From: Actinomycetota bacterium
GTDB lineage: Bacteria > Actinomycetota > Thermoleophilia > Gaiellales > F1-60-MAGs149
Direction: 5' to 3'
Assembly (NCBI GenBank): GCA_005798855.1
Contig: SYIF01000003.1
Location: 1 to 46,302 of the forward strand
Length of the DNA: 46,302 nt
The position numbers were made by a program, and so were the translations under genes. Numbering within the stretch: the first letter of the stretch is position 1; every line of letters begins with the position of its first letter. Shown piece by piece: positions 15,853 through 24,035 of the stretch. Under the pieces are notes generated by a model. It made no database searches. It saw only the letters and a list, made by a program, of their open reading frames with translations, and was not told the origin of the DNA.

Positions 15853-17452
15853 CCTCAGCCCCCACTGTTTGTGGTGTCACCTCGATCACCGTGGGTCGGT
15901 CTGCCTGCAGCGCATCTCGCACATGCGTTGTGATGTCTTCGACTGTCTCGGCTTTCACACCGAGGCAACCAAAGCCACGGGCAATCGCGGGATAGTCAAA
16001 GGCGGACGCATCTGTTCCGATTCGCGGAATCGACGACAGATCCATGGCATCACGAATCTCGCCGTAGCCCGAGTTGTTCCAGACGATGATCGGCAGTGGT
16101 AGGCCACAATCCCGCCCAGTTGCTAGCTCTTGGAGTGTGAACAGAAAGCCACCGTCACCGGCAATTGCAATGACATCACGCGTTGGTTCGGCCAGCTTGG
16201 CTCCGATTGCCATCGGCAACGCTGGCCCGAGACAGCCGAACCCAATCGGCATCAGCCACGAACCAGGGGCGTAGACGTCGAGCGCATGGTTGGCGGCATA
16301 GCCAGGCTGTGTCGAGTCAACGGCAACGATGCGATCACGCGCCAATGCTGAGTCGAGCGCACGGATCGTCGGTAGGTAGCGACGCAATTCATCAGGCCAG
16401 ATTACGGCGGCGTTATCGGCGGCAATCTGTCGACCCAACTCGGCGACACGGTCCGTCGCAACCGGCTGTCCAAGTGCCGTTGTGATCGCTTCGAGACACG
16501 CGGTTGCATCGCCGTGCATTGCGATCGCAGGTAGTACGTTCGTCTCGAGTGAGCGCTCGTCCGTATCGATGCGGATCACGTGCCCCTGCGGCTTAAAGCC
16601 CTCAGCGTGGGTCCACCAATCGAGATCCGAGACCTGGCTGCCGACCACGACGACGACGTCGGCCTCAACGAAATACCGATCGAGCGGCGAGAACATCATG
16701 CGCGAGGGGATGCACAGCGGGTGGTCTGCGGGGATTGCCCCCTTGGCATTGATCGTCAGTCCAACCGGGGCGCCAAGCTGCTCTGCGAGCGCAAGTGCGG
16801 CGGGCCCGGCATTACGTCCGCCACCACCAAGGATGATGGCCGGGTTCTTTGCAGCAACGAGCAGGTCCAGGGCGGCGCCGACCATCTCTTCGGTTGGAGC
16901 CAGCGCGGGTGGCAGGCTAGGGCTGGGGCCGTTTGCTGCGGGGTGGCGCAGGATGTCCATCGGCACCTCTAGGTGGACAGGGCCACGCGGTCCCGAACGA
17001 CCAGAGAGCACAGCCCAGGCCTCAGCCACGGCCTGCTCGAGCATGCTCGGGTCAGTTACCGTCAGCGTGCGACGCGTGACCGTACCGGTCATCGCCGCCT
17101 GGTCAGGCAGATCGTGGATGACGCCCAATTGGCGACCACGGTGCGTGGTCTTGACGGCGGCCGAGATCACCAGCAGTGGAGTCGAATCGTGGCGGGCCTG
17201 AGCGAGCGGCGTCATCGCATTCGTGACACCGGGCCCGGTGATGATGATCATGACTCCCGGCGTGTCGGTTACCCGTCCCCAACCGTCGGCCATAAAACCG
17301 GCACCCTGCTCATGACGGGTGGTGATGTGGCGGATCTCGCTATTGCCAAGGCCACGGTAGAGCTCGAGCGTATGCACACCCGGGATCCCAAAGACCGTGG
17401 TGACACCACGCTCGGCAAGCAACTCGACAAGATGTTCTCCACAGGTTTTCAT
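15842..17452 (-). CDS. Thiamine-diphosphate-dependent decarboxylase, AruI-like
   Basis: A 536-residue ThDP enzyme with the usual three domains. The catalytic Glu is in TTRHEQGAGFMADG (residue 48) and the ThDP/Mg site starts at AGDGGFLFTLQEL near 430. The N-terminal FGIPGVHTLELYRGL, RHEQGAGFMADGWGR and ITGPGVTNAMT resemble 5-guanidino-2-oxopentanoate decarboxylase (AruI) of the arginine transaminase pathway more than acetolactate synthase, as far as I can recall them. That predicts decarboxylation of a 2-oxo acid to an aldehyde, in line with an upstream aminotransferase. It is flanked on the same strand by the D-2-hydroxyacid dehydrogenase and the GGT-fold gene. Acetolactate synthase or another 2-oxo-acid decarboxylase remains possible. 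Confidence 0.85.
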   Translation of the reverse strand: MKTCGEHLVELLAERGVTTVFGIPGVHTLELYRGLGNSEIRHITTRHEQGAGFMADGWGRVTDTPGVMIIITGPGVTNAMTPLAQARHDSTPLLVISAAVKTTHRGRQLGVIHDLPDQAAMTGTVTRRTLTVTDPSMLEQAVAEAWAVLSGRSGPRGPVHLEVPMDILRHPAANGPSPSLPPALAPTEEMVGAALDLLVAAKNPAIILGGGGRNAGPAALALAEQLGAPVGLTINAKGAIPADHPLCIPSRMMFSPLDRYFVEADVVVVVGSQVSDLDWWTHAEGFKPQGHVIRIDTDERSLETNVLPAIAMHGDATACLEAITTALGQPVATDRVAELGRQIAADNAAVIWPDELRRYLPTIRALDSALARDRIVAVDSTQPGYAANHALDVYAPGSWLMPIGFGCLGPALPMAIGAKLAEPTRDVIAIAGDGGFLFTLQELATGRDCGLPLPIIVWNNSGYGEIRDAMDLSSIPRIGTDASAFDYPAIARGFGCLGVKAETVEDITTHVRDALQADRPTVIEVTPQTVGAEDVS

Positions 17453-17466
17453 CAGTAGCCCTTCAG

Positions 17467-17484
17467 GTGCTGTAGCGATAGCAC
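17467..17484. other. Short intercistronic hairpin
   Basis: GTGCTGT-agcg-ATAGCAC can fold into 7 pairs (one G-U) in the 34-base gap between the hydroxyacid dehydrogenase stop and the decarboxylase start. It may tune mRNA stability; no U-tract follows. Confidence 0.3.
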
Positions 17485-17486
17485 TG

Positions 17487-18422
17487 TTATTGCACCGGGG
17501 TTAGAGCATGGCCAGACGTCTGCCAGCTAATGACGTTTTGTGCCTGGTGGGCGTAGGTGGCTGCCTCGGCCTCCACACTCCAGAAGGCGGCGTGTGGATT
17601 GATCACGATCCGAGGATGCGAGCGAATTGCTGCGGTAGGTGTTGGAGGTTCGTCGGCGAGTACGTCGATGGCCGCGCCCGCAATAGTCCCGGCATCGAGC
17701 GCTGTCAGGAGGGCGTCGGTAACGACCAGTCCACCACGCGCGACATTGATGAGGTAGGCCTCAGGTCGCATCTGGGATAGTCGTCCAGCATCGATCAAGG
17801 GAGGTTGTCCCACCTGAGCGGGGATGTGAAGCGAGACGACATCGCTGATGCCGAGTAGCTCATCGAGAGTCACTGCTCGAACGGGCGCTGTGATCGGGGC
17901 GATCGGATCATGCGCGACTACTGCGCCGAAGAACGGGGCGGCGAGCTCGGCGACGCGACGACCGATCCGACCAAACCCGACGAGTCCAAGCGTGAGCCCT
18001 GAGACACGGTGGCGCGGCCCTGTGGCGAATGGGTCCCACGCTCCCTCGCGGACCGAGCGATCGAGAAAGTTGGTGTGCCGTAGGAGTCCGAGGGCGAGCG
18101 CAAGCGTCGTGACGGCAACTTCTTCCGTCACGACATCAGGCACGTTAGTGACCACGATGTCGTGACGTTTGGCGGCAGCGAGGTCGATGTGGTTTGTCCC
18201 AACGGTTGCCGACGCGATCACGCGGAGGTCGGGCAACGCTGCAATGGCAGCGGCGGAAATGGGGCTGTCGCCAACAAGGATTGCGGTTGCGCCTGTGGCG
18301 GCAGCGACGACTTCCTCGTCTGTATTTGCGAGTGCGTGTTCGACGCTGAAGCCCGCGGCCTCAAGCAACGTGGGCCCGTCGTGGGGGTCAGCAGGTGCCG
18401 TATCAAGGTAGATTGCCTTCAT
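17487..18422 (-). CDS. D-2-hydroxyacid dehydrogenase family protein
   Basis: A 311-residue NAD(P)-dependent dehydrogenase. The Rossmann motif GLVGFGRIGRRV starts near residue 145, and the catalytic Arg, Glu and His appear in NVARGGLVV (near 232), DVLADEPP (near 261) and INPHAAFWS (near 280). The family includes phosphoglycerate and glyoxylate/hydroxypyruvate dehydrogenases; without an ACT domain this is a catabolic type. It would reduce a 2-oxo acid or oxidise a D-2-hydroxy acid, an alternative fate to the decarboxylase next door. It is the first gene of the leftward operon and is divergent from the permease operon across 159 bases. Confidence 0.88.
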   Translation of the reverse strand: MKAIYLDTAPADPHDGPTLLEAAGFSVEHALANTDEEVVAAATGATAILVGDSPISAAAIAALPDLRVIASATVGTNHIDLAAAKRHDIVVTNVPDVVTEEVAVTTLALALGLLRHTNFLDRSVREGAWDPFATGPRHRVSGLTLGLVGFGRIGRRVAELAAPFFGAVVAHDPIAPITAPVRAVTLDELLGISDVVSLHIPAQVGQPPLIDAGRLSQMRPEAYLINVARGGLVVTDALLTALDAGTIAGAAIDVLADEPPTPTAAIRSHPRIVINPHAAFWSVEAEAATYAHQAQNVISWQTSGHALTPVQ

Positions 18423-18581
18423 GATTTTGGTGCCGTATTTCCAACCACGCGTGCATGATAATCCTTTGACGCACCGAATGCGCGGCACATTCAGTTATTG
18501 CACTCTCATGCCTTGGCGTGCTAACAACTGACAGGCAATCATGAATACACAACACCATTCGAGCGTTCCTCGAGGCGGCAG
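18423..18581. promoter_or_regulatory. Divergent intergenic region between dehydrogenase and permease operons
   Basis: This 159-base gap must hold the promoters of both the leftward dehydrogenase-decarboxylase-GGT operon and the rightward importer operon. It is more AT-rich than its surroundings. I could not find a convincing long dyad, so no operator is assigned; an IclR site would be expected here if the local regulator controls both sides. Confidence 0.4.
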
Positions 18582-19424
18582 ATGATCACGCGCCGTTCAA
18601 TTCTGGTCGTGCCTACGGTCGTCTGGGCGGGGATTTTTTTCTTCATTCCTCTCGGCCTACTGGTCTTCTACTCGTTCGGCCAGATCGACATCTTCACGTT
18701 CGATGTCACCTGGGGCTGGACGTTTGAGAACTACCAGCGCATCATCGATCCGCTCTATTTCAAGCCGATCATGCGCGGTGTGGGCATCAGCCTCCTCGCG
18801 ACAGCGCTCTGTCTGGTGATTGGTTTTCCAGTAGCTCTCTGGATGAGTCGGCTCGGTGGTCTTGCACAGTCGCTCTTGCTCGTCGCCGTGATGGTCCCCT
18901 TTTGGGCATCGTTCGTCGTGCGCACGTATGCATTGGTCAATCTTCTCTCCGATGGCGGGCCCGTGGCCGATGCCCTAAAGGTGATTGGCATAGGTGGCGG
19001 AGCGCCCGGCATCATGTACACACCGTTTGCGGTGGCGATTGGCATTGTCTACTCCTATCTGCCGCTGATGATCTTGCCGCTGTTCGTGGCACTCGAACGC
19101 ATCAATCCGTCACTCCTGCAGGCCAGCGCAGATCTGGGAGCCTCTAGCTTTCGTAGTTTTCGTCGTGTGACCTTGCCGCTCGCCGCACCGGGGATTGTTG
19201 CTGGCTGTGTCTTGGTGGGCATTCCGGCGACAGGTGAATATGTGATTCCTGCCATCCTTGGCGGCGGCAAGACGCTGCTGGTTGGCAATGTGATTGCCGA
19301 TCAGTTCCTCGAGCTCGGCGACTACCCGTTCGGGTCTGCCCTGGCTGTCGCACTCATGCTGGCGCTGATGGCGGTGCTCGTAGTCGTGCGTTCGCGGCTA
19401 CGTAATACGGAAGACGTCGCCTGA
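18582..19424 (+). CDS. ABC transporter permease, polyamine type (PotB-like)
   Basis: A 280-residue inner-membrane permease with about six membrane helices and the EAA-type loop in the second half (QASADLGASSFRSFRRVTLPLAAPGIVAG), the site where the ATPase docks. The opening PTVVWAGIFFFIPLGLLVFYSFG is typical of the first permease in Pot-type systems. ATG 18582 is preceded by GAGGCGGC. The stop overlaps the next ATG by one base (TGATG). Confidence 0.93.
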   Translation: MITRRSILVVPTVVWAGIFFFIPLGLLVFYSFGQIDIFTFDVTWGWTFENYQRIIDPLYFKPIMRGVGISLLATALCLVIGFPVALWMSRLGGLAQSLLLVAVMVPFWASFVVRTYALVNLLSDGGPVADALKVIGIGGGAPGIMYTPFAVAIGIVYSYLPLMILPLFVALERINPSLLQASADLGASSFRSFRRVTLPLAAPGIVAGCVLVGIPATGEYVIPAILGGGKTLLVGNVIADQFLELGDYPFGSALAVALMLALMAVLVVVRSRLRNTEDVA

Positions 19425-20236
19425 TGCGCCGGCCAAGCCTCGTCGCAGTAATCGCGATCATCGTGGTCACACTTCTATATGCGCCGATCGTGCTCGTGAT
19501 TATCAACAGCTTTAATGCCGACAAGTTGCTTATTGCATGGGGTGGCTTCACCACAGAGTGGTATCGCGAGGCACTATCAGACGAGCGCGTTCGCAATGCA
19601 TTCATGACCAGCATCAAGGTTGCGCTGCTCTCAACGGTCATTTCGCTGGTGATCGCGATTACCGCGGCCCTGTGGACACGTCGTGCTTTGGCAGGTCGCC
19701 GTCGACTCTTCGACGCCACGACGTTCCTACGCATCATCCTGCCAGAGACGGTCTTTGCGCTGGGACTGTTTCTGCTGTTCACACGTTTTGACATTCCACT
19801 CGGAATCCCAGCGATCGTGATCGGGCACGTGGTCTTCAACTCGGCCTACGCAACGATCATTATTCAGTCTCGCTTTTCAACCATGGACACAACCTTGGAG
19901 TCGGCAGCTGCAGACCTTGGGGCTCCACCATGGAGGGTGTTTCGCCGCGTCACGTTGCCGCTAATTTTGCCGGCTGTGATCGCTGCGGGTCTGCTGGTGT
20001 TTTCATTCTCGTTTGATGCTGTCGTGACATCGCTCTTTCTCGGTGGCACGCACGCGGAGACGTTGCCCGTGCTGCTGCTCGGGATGATTCGCCTACACGT
20101 GACGCCAGAGGTCAATGCGATCGGCGTGATGGTGATGCTTACGACAACGGCACTGTTCGCAGTCGCTGCTGGTGTCATCAGTGTCCGTAGTGCCGCAGGC
20201 GCTCGAGCGTCCGCAAAGCAATGGAGAACGACGTGA
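19424..20236 (+). CDS. ABC transporter permease, polyamine type (PotC-like)
   Basis: A 270-residue second permease with about six helices and an EAA loop (LESAAADLGAPPWRVFRRVTLPLILPAVIAAG). The early NSFNADKLLIAWGGFTTEWY segment is the PotC-family mark. With the preceding gene it forms the heterodimeric channel of the importer. Its start and stop both overlap neighbours, so the operon is translated as a coupled unit. Confidence 0.93.
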   Translation: MRRPSLVAVIAIIVVTLLYAPIVLVIINSFNADKLLIAWGGFTTEWYREALSDERVRNAFMTSIKVALLSTVISLVIAITAALWTRRALAGRRRLFDATTFLRIILPETVFALGLFLLFTRFDIPLGIPAIVIGHVVFNSAYATIIIQSRFSTMDTTLESAAADLGAPPWRVFRRVTLPLILPAVIAAGLLVFSFSFDAVVTSLFLGGTHAETLPVLLLGMIRLHVTPEVNAIGVMVMLTTTALFAVAAGVISVRSAAGARASAKQWRTT

Positions 20237-21312
20237 CAGATCACGGGCCAGCAGTACGACTCAGCGGCGTCAAGCGCCAGTTCGGCGATGCCTATGCACT
20301 CCGGGGGATCGACCTCGAAATCGCTGACGGCGAATTTTTCTCGTTGATTGGGCCAAGTGGGTGTGGCAAGACAACGACGCTGCGACTGATCTCCGGGCTT
20401 GATAACCCGACGACCGGTAGCGTCGAAGTTCACGGGCAACCGATGATGGGCGTACCAGCCCACAAGCGACCTGTCACCACGGTCTTTCAGAGTTACGCGC
20501 TATTCCCGCATCTCGATGTGTATGAGAACGTGGCCTTTGGGCTACGGGAACGGAAGGTTCCAAACGAGCAAGTACGCGAGAAGGTCAGCACGATGCTCGA
20601 ACTCGTCAACCTAACGGGGCGCAATACGGCGCGACCACGGGAACTCTCGGGTGGTCAGCAACAGCGCATCGCGTTGGCAAGATCGCTCGTACTCGACCCG
20701 GAAGTGCTCTTGCTCGACGAACCGCTGGGCGCGTTAGACCTTCGCCTCCGTAAGCAGTTGCAGGGACTTTTGAAGACAGTGCAACGCGAGGTCGGCGTCA
20801 CCTTTATCTACGTGACACACGATCAAGAAGAGGCCTTCTCGATGTCGGACCGTGTTGCGGTGCTGCGTGAGGGTCTAATCGAACAGGTGGGTCGACCCCG
20901 TGAGATCTACGCGGAACCCCAGACGGCCTTTGTTGCGGACTTCGTTGGCGGGGCGAATCAGATCCCCGTCACAATCGTCAATGTGACAGCGGGTTCGTAT
21001 CGGGTTGATGCCGGCCGACTCGGATCCTGGACGAGCCCAGGGATTAGTGGACTCCAGTTAGGACAAAAAGCCACCGCAATCATCCGACCCGAGACGGTTC
21101 AGGTCGGAGGCGGTGACGTGTCCGTCGAAGGTCGTGTCACAGATCTCTCGTTTGTCGGACCGGTGATGAATCTCGCAGTCGCGTGCGGTGAACTGGAGAT
21201 CCGCTCCATGATCTCCGGGCGAACGCCCCAACCGGAAGAAGCAACGAAATTTGGCTGGGATGCGGCGGATTCTTGGATCGTGGCGGCCGCCGTTGAAGCT
21301 GAGCCAGCGTGA
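20233..21312 (+). CDS. ABC transporter ATP-binding protein (PotA-like)
   Basis: A 359-residue ATPase. Walker A GPSGCGKTT, signature LSGGQQQRIALAR and Walker B VLLLDEPLGALD are intact, followed by the switch His in VTHDQEEA. A C-terminal TOBE-type beta domain (about residues 230-350) marks the Pot/Mal importer class. GTG 20233 is chosen since GGAGAA sits 6 bases upstream and it overlaps the PotC stop as GTGA; ATG 20221 (363 residues) is the alternative. It powers the importer whose binding protein is encoded 15 kb to the left. Confidence 0.94.
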   Translation: MTDHGPAVRLSGVKRQFGDAYALRGIDLEIADGEFFSLIGPSGCGKTTTLRLISGLDNPTTGSVEVHGQPMMGVPAHKRPVTTVFQSYALFPHLDVYENVAFGLRERKVPNEQVREKVSTMLELVNLTGRNTARPRELSGGQQQRIALARSLVLDPEVLLLDEPLGALDLRLRKQLQGLLKTVQREVGVTFIYVTHDQEEAFSMSDRVAVLREGLIEQVGRPREIYAEPQTAFVADFVGGANQIPVTIVNVTAGSYRVDAGRLGSWTSPGISGLQLGQKATAIIRPETVQVGGGDVSVEGRVTDLSFVGPVMNLAVACGELEIRSMISGRTPQPEEATKFGWDAADSWIVAAAVEAEPA

Positions 21313-21995
21313 CCTTTTCCCTCGCCGGGCGCTGCGCACGGACGGGGGCCTTTGGGGTCATAGCCGCAACCTGCGACATCGCGGTTGGTTCGCGGGTTAG
21401 CTATGTCGCTGCCGGGGTTGGCGCTGTGATTACCCAGCACCGAACTGACCCTCGACTCGGCCCGGTGGGAATCGAATCGCTCAGGCGTGGGCGTGCAGCT
21501 GAAGAGGTGATTGCAGAGCTTGTTGCAGAGACGCCTCACTCCGGTTGGCGCCAACTCGCAGTCATCGATGGGGTGGGCCGGACCGCAAGTTTTTCCGGCG
21601 ATCGTGTGACCACGGTCACCGCTGAGGTCCATGGGCAAGACTGCGTTGCAATCGGTAATTGTCTCGGCGACTCGGGGGTTGGGGCGGTGATGGTTGCCGC
21701 CTTCGTTGCGACCCCTGCCGACCCTCTCGGCGAACGCCTAATGCAGGCGCTAGAGGCCGGGCTCGCAGCAGGTGGAGAGACGTCGCCAACCCTGTCGGCA
21801 GTGATGCTCGCGGCCGTCGACCCAGGGATGTCGTTGATTGACCTGCGTGTCGATTACGACCCCGCGCCCGTCGTACAATTACGGACACTGTGGGAGGAGT
21901 ATCGCGGCTGGGTCCGCGATTTCCGACTGCGAGCGCTCAATCCAGATCAGGCGGCTGGTTGCGCAGATGCAACAGAGGGCGAAGGAGTGATCTGA
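21309..21995 (+). CDS. DUF1028 family protein
   Basis: A 228-residue protein. The N-terminal TFSLAGRCARTGAFGVIAATCDIAVGSRV and the later QHRTDPRLGPVGIESLRRG match DUF1028, a family predicted to have an Ntn-hydrolase-like fold and often found with peptide or amide-degrading genes; its reaction has not been established to my knowledge. GTG 21309 overlaps the ATPase stop as GTGA. The location between an importer ATPase and two hydrolases suggests it processes the imported compound. Confidence 0.85.
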   Translation: MTFSLAGRCARTGAFGVIAATCDIAVGSRVSYVAAGVGAVITQHRTDPRLGPVGIESLRRGRAAEEVIAELVAETPHSGWRQLAVIDGVGRTASFSGDRVTTVTAEVHGQDCVAIGNCLGDSGVGAVMVAAFVATPADPLGERLMQALEAGLAAGGETSPTLSAVMLAAVDPGMSLIDLRVDYDPAPVVQLRTLWEEYRGWVRDFRLRALNPDQAAGCADATEGEGVI

Positions 21996-24035
21996 GTGGC
22001 TGATACCACAGGGCCGAGGATTCGAGCAGATTTTCCGTTTGCGGTCGAAGTCCGCGATAACGTCGAGATTCCACTCACCGATGGCACGATCCTGCGTGCC
22101 TGCCTCTGGCTCCCGGTTGCTGCAGCACAGGAGCCTGTGCCGGCGATCTTGGAGTATGTCCCGTATCGCAAGGGCGACTCGTACGCGGCTGATGATGCCG
22201 TGCGATATCCGTGGTTTGCGGGACATGGCTATGCCTGCGTGCGCGTAGATATTCGCGGCAGTGGCGATTCGTCCGGCGTGTTGCTTGATGAGTATCACCC
22301 ACAGGAGCAGTTGGACTGCCTCGAGATCCTGAAATGGATTGCCGCACAGCCGTGGTGTACCGGGGACATCGGGATGATGGGTATCTCGTGGAGTGGCTTC
22401 AATAGCCTGCAGGTTGCAGCTCATCGGCCGCCCGAGCTGAAGGCGATTATCACCTGCTGTTCGACCGATGATCGCTACACAGACGATGTCCACTATGTCG
22501 GTGGGCTGCCGCTCGCCTTCTATCTGTTGCCGTGGGCCTCAGTGATGATGGCCTTCAACGCGCGTCCACCGGATCCGGCATTCGTGGGCGAGAACTGGCG
22601 AGAGATTTGGATGGAGCGACTCGAAGGGAGTCCGTTTCTGGCTGAGGAATGGCTTCGCCACCAGCGGCGAGACGACTACTGGGAGCAGGGCTCTGTTCGA
22701 CAGGACTACAGCGCCATCACCGCTGCGGTCTACATTGTTGGCGGTTGGTCCGATGGGTATACGAGTGCGATTCCCCGACTGCTCGAGGGGCTCACGTGTC
22801 CACGCAAGGCGCTCGTCGGTCCGTGGGAGCACATCTGGCCCGAGTTCGGTTATCCCGGTCCGGCGATCGGGTTCTTACAGGAAGCCTTGCGTTTCTGGGA
22901 CCACTGGTTGAAGGGTGTTGACAACGGTGTGATGGCAGAGCCCGAACTGCGCTACTGGCGACAGGACAGTGTCGAGCCGCGTGGTGGCTATGACATTCGT
23001 CCAGGCGCGTGGGCTGCGGAGGCGACATGGCCATCGCCACATGTCAGCGAAGAGCGTTTCTACCTTCGGCACGATTGTCTCGGGGCAGAGCCGGATCACG
23101 GCACGGTGCGAGATCACTCGAGCCCGCTCACGTTGGGGCTCGATGGTGGCTCGTGGCTCCCGTATTGCAATCCCGCTGATCTCCCTGGGGATCAGCGGGC
23201 AGAGGATGCGTGGTCGCTTACATTCGATGGTGCCCCGCTCGAGCAAGAGCTCGAGATTCTCGGTTGTCCAACAGTTGCACTGCACGTTGCCGCGGATCGT
23301 CCGCGTGCATTCGTAGCGGTGCGGCTATGCGATGTACACCCAAATGGCACATCGACGCTGATTACCCGCGGGCTTCTCAACCTCTGCCATCGTGAGGGGC
23401 ATCGTGACCCTGTCGAGATAATCCCTGGCCGGCTTGATCGCGTCAACGTGGAGCTCAAAGCAATCTCGTACGTCATGCCACCGGGGCACCGGCTGCGCGT
23501 TGCCGTCTCGACGTCGTACTGGCCGTGGGCGTGGCCTTCGCCAGAGGTTGCGACCATCACGGTGGCCTGCGACGAGGCAAGTGTCTTGGTTGTACCGGTC
23601 CGATCATCAATAGCGCCCAACATCGAGTTGCCGGCGTTCGATGAACCAGAGACTGCTGCACCGTTGGAATTCGAGTGGTTGGCCGAGCGGGAGCCCCGCT
23701 GGGAAATCTCGCACGATGTCGTCACTAACACGCACACGATGGTGATGGCACGCGCATTGGCAGGCGCGAAACGTTTGCCAAATGGCATCGAGTATCGCGA
23801 TCTCGACCCGGTCAGTTTTTCCCTCGTTGATGGCGATCCACTATCGCCCGTTGTGGAGGCAGCTCGGACCATTCAGATTGGGCGTGGTGACTGGCAGACG
23901 CGCGTCGAGGTACGAGCTCGCATGACCTGCGATGCCGAAAACTTCTTTGTCACGGGGCACCTCGAGGTGTTTGAGGGCAGCGAGCTGATCTTCGAGCGAT
24001 CCCACGACGTTTCCGTCCCACGCGACTACTGCTAA
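21996..24035 (+). CDS. CocE/NonD family hydrolase (S15-type)
   Basis: A 679-residue alpha/beta hydrolase of the CocE/NonD or X-Pro dipeptidyl-peptidase type. The N-terminal domain has YVPYRKGDSYAADD, the RVDIRGSGDSSG strand-turn and the nucleophile elbow GMMGISWSGFNSLQ (Ser 131); the last 250 residues form the jelly-roll domain (SYVMPPGHRLRVAVSTSYWPWAWP). No signal peptide is seen, so it acts in the cytoplasm on an imported ester or amide. GTG 21996 directly follows the DUF1028 stop, with GGAG 9 bases upstream. The next gene starts on the base after its stop. Confidence 0.9.
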   Translation: MADTTGPRIRADFPFAVEVRDNVEIPLTDGTILRACLWLPVAAAQEPVPAILEYVPYRKGDSYAADDAVRYPWFAGHGYACVRVDIRGSGDSSGVLLDEYHPQEQLDCLEILKWIAAQPWCTGDIGMMGISWSGFNSLQVAAHRPPELKAIITCCSTDDRYTDDVHYVGGLPLAFYLLPWASVMMAFNARPPDPAFVGENWREIWMERLEGSPFLAEEWLRHQRRDDYWEQGSVRQDYSAITAAVYIVGGWSDGYTSAIPRLLEGLTCPRKALVGPWEHIWPEFGYPGPAIGFLQEALRFWDHWLKGVDNGVMAEPELRYWRQDSVEPRGGYDIRPGAWAAEATWPSPHVSEERFYLRHDCLGAEPDHGTVRDHSSPLTLGLDGGSWLPYCNPADLPGDQRAEDAWSLTFDGAPLEQELEILGCPTVALHVAADRPRAFVAVRLCDVHPNGTSTLITRGLLNLCHREGHRDPVEIIPGRLDRVNVELKAISYVMPPGHRLRVAVSTSYWPWAWPSPEVATITVACDEASVLVVPVRSSIAPNIELPAFDEPETAAPLEFEWLAEREPRWEISHDVVTNTHTMVMARALAGAKRLPNGIEYRDLDPVSFSLVDGDPLSPVVEAARTIQIGRGDWQTRVEVRARMTCDAENFFVTGHLEVFEGSELIFERSHDVSVPRDYC

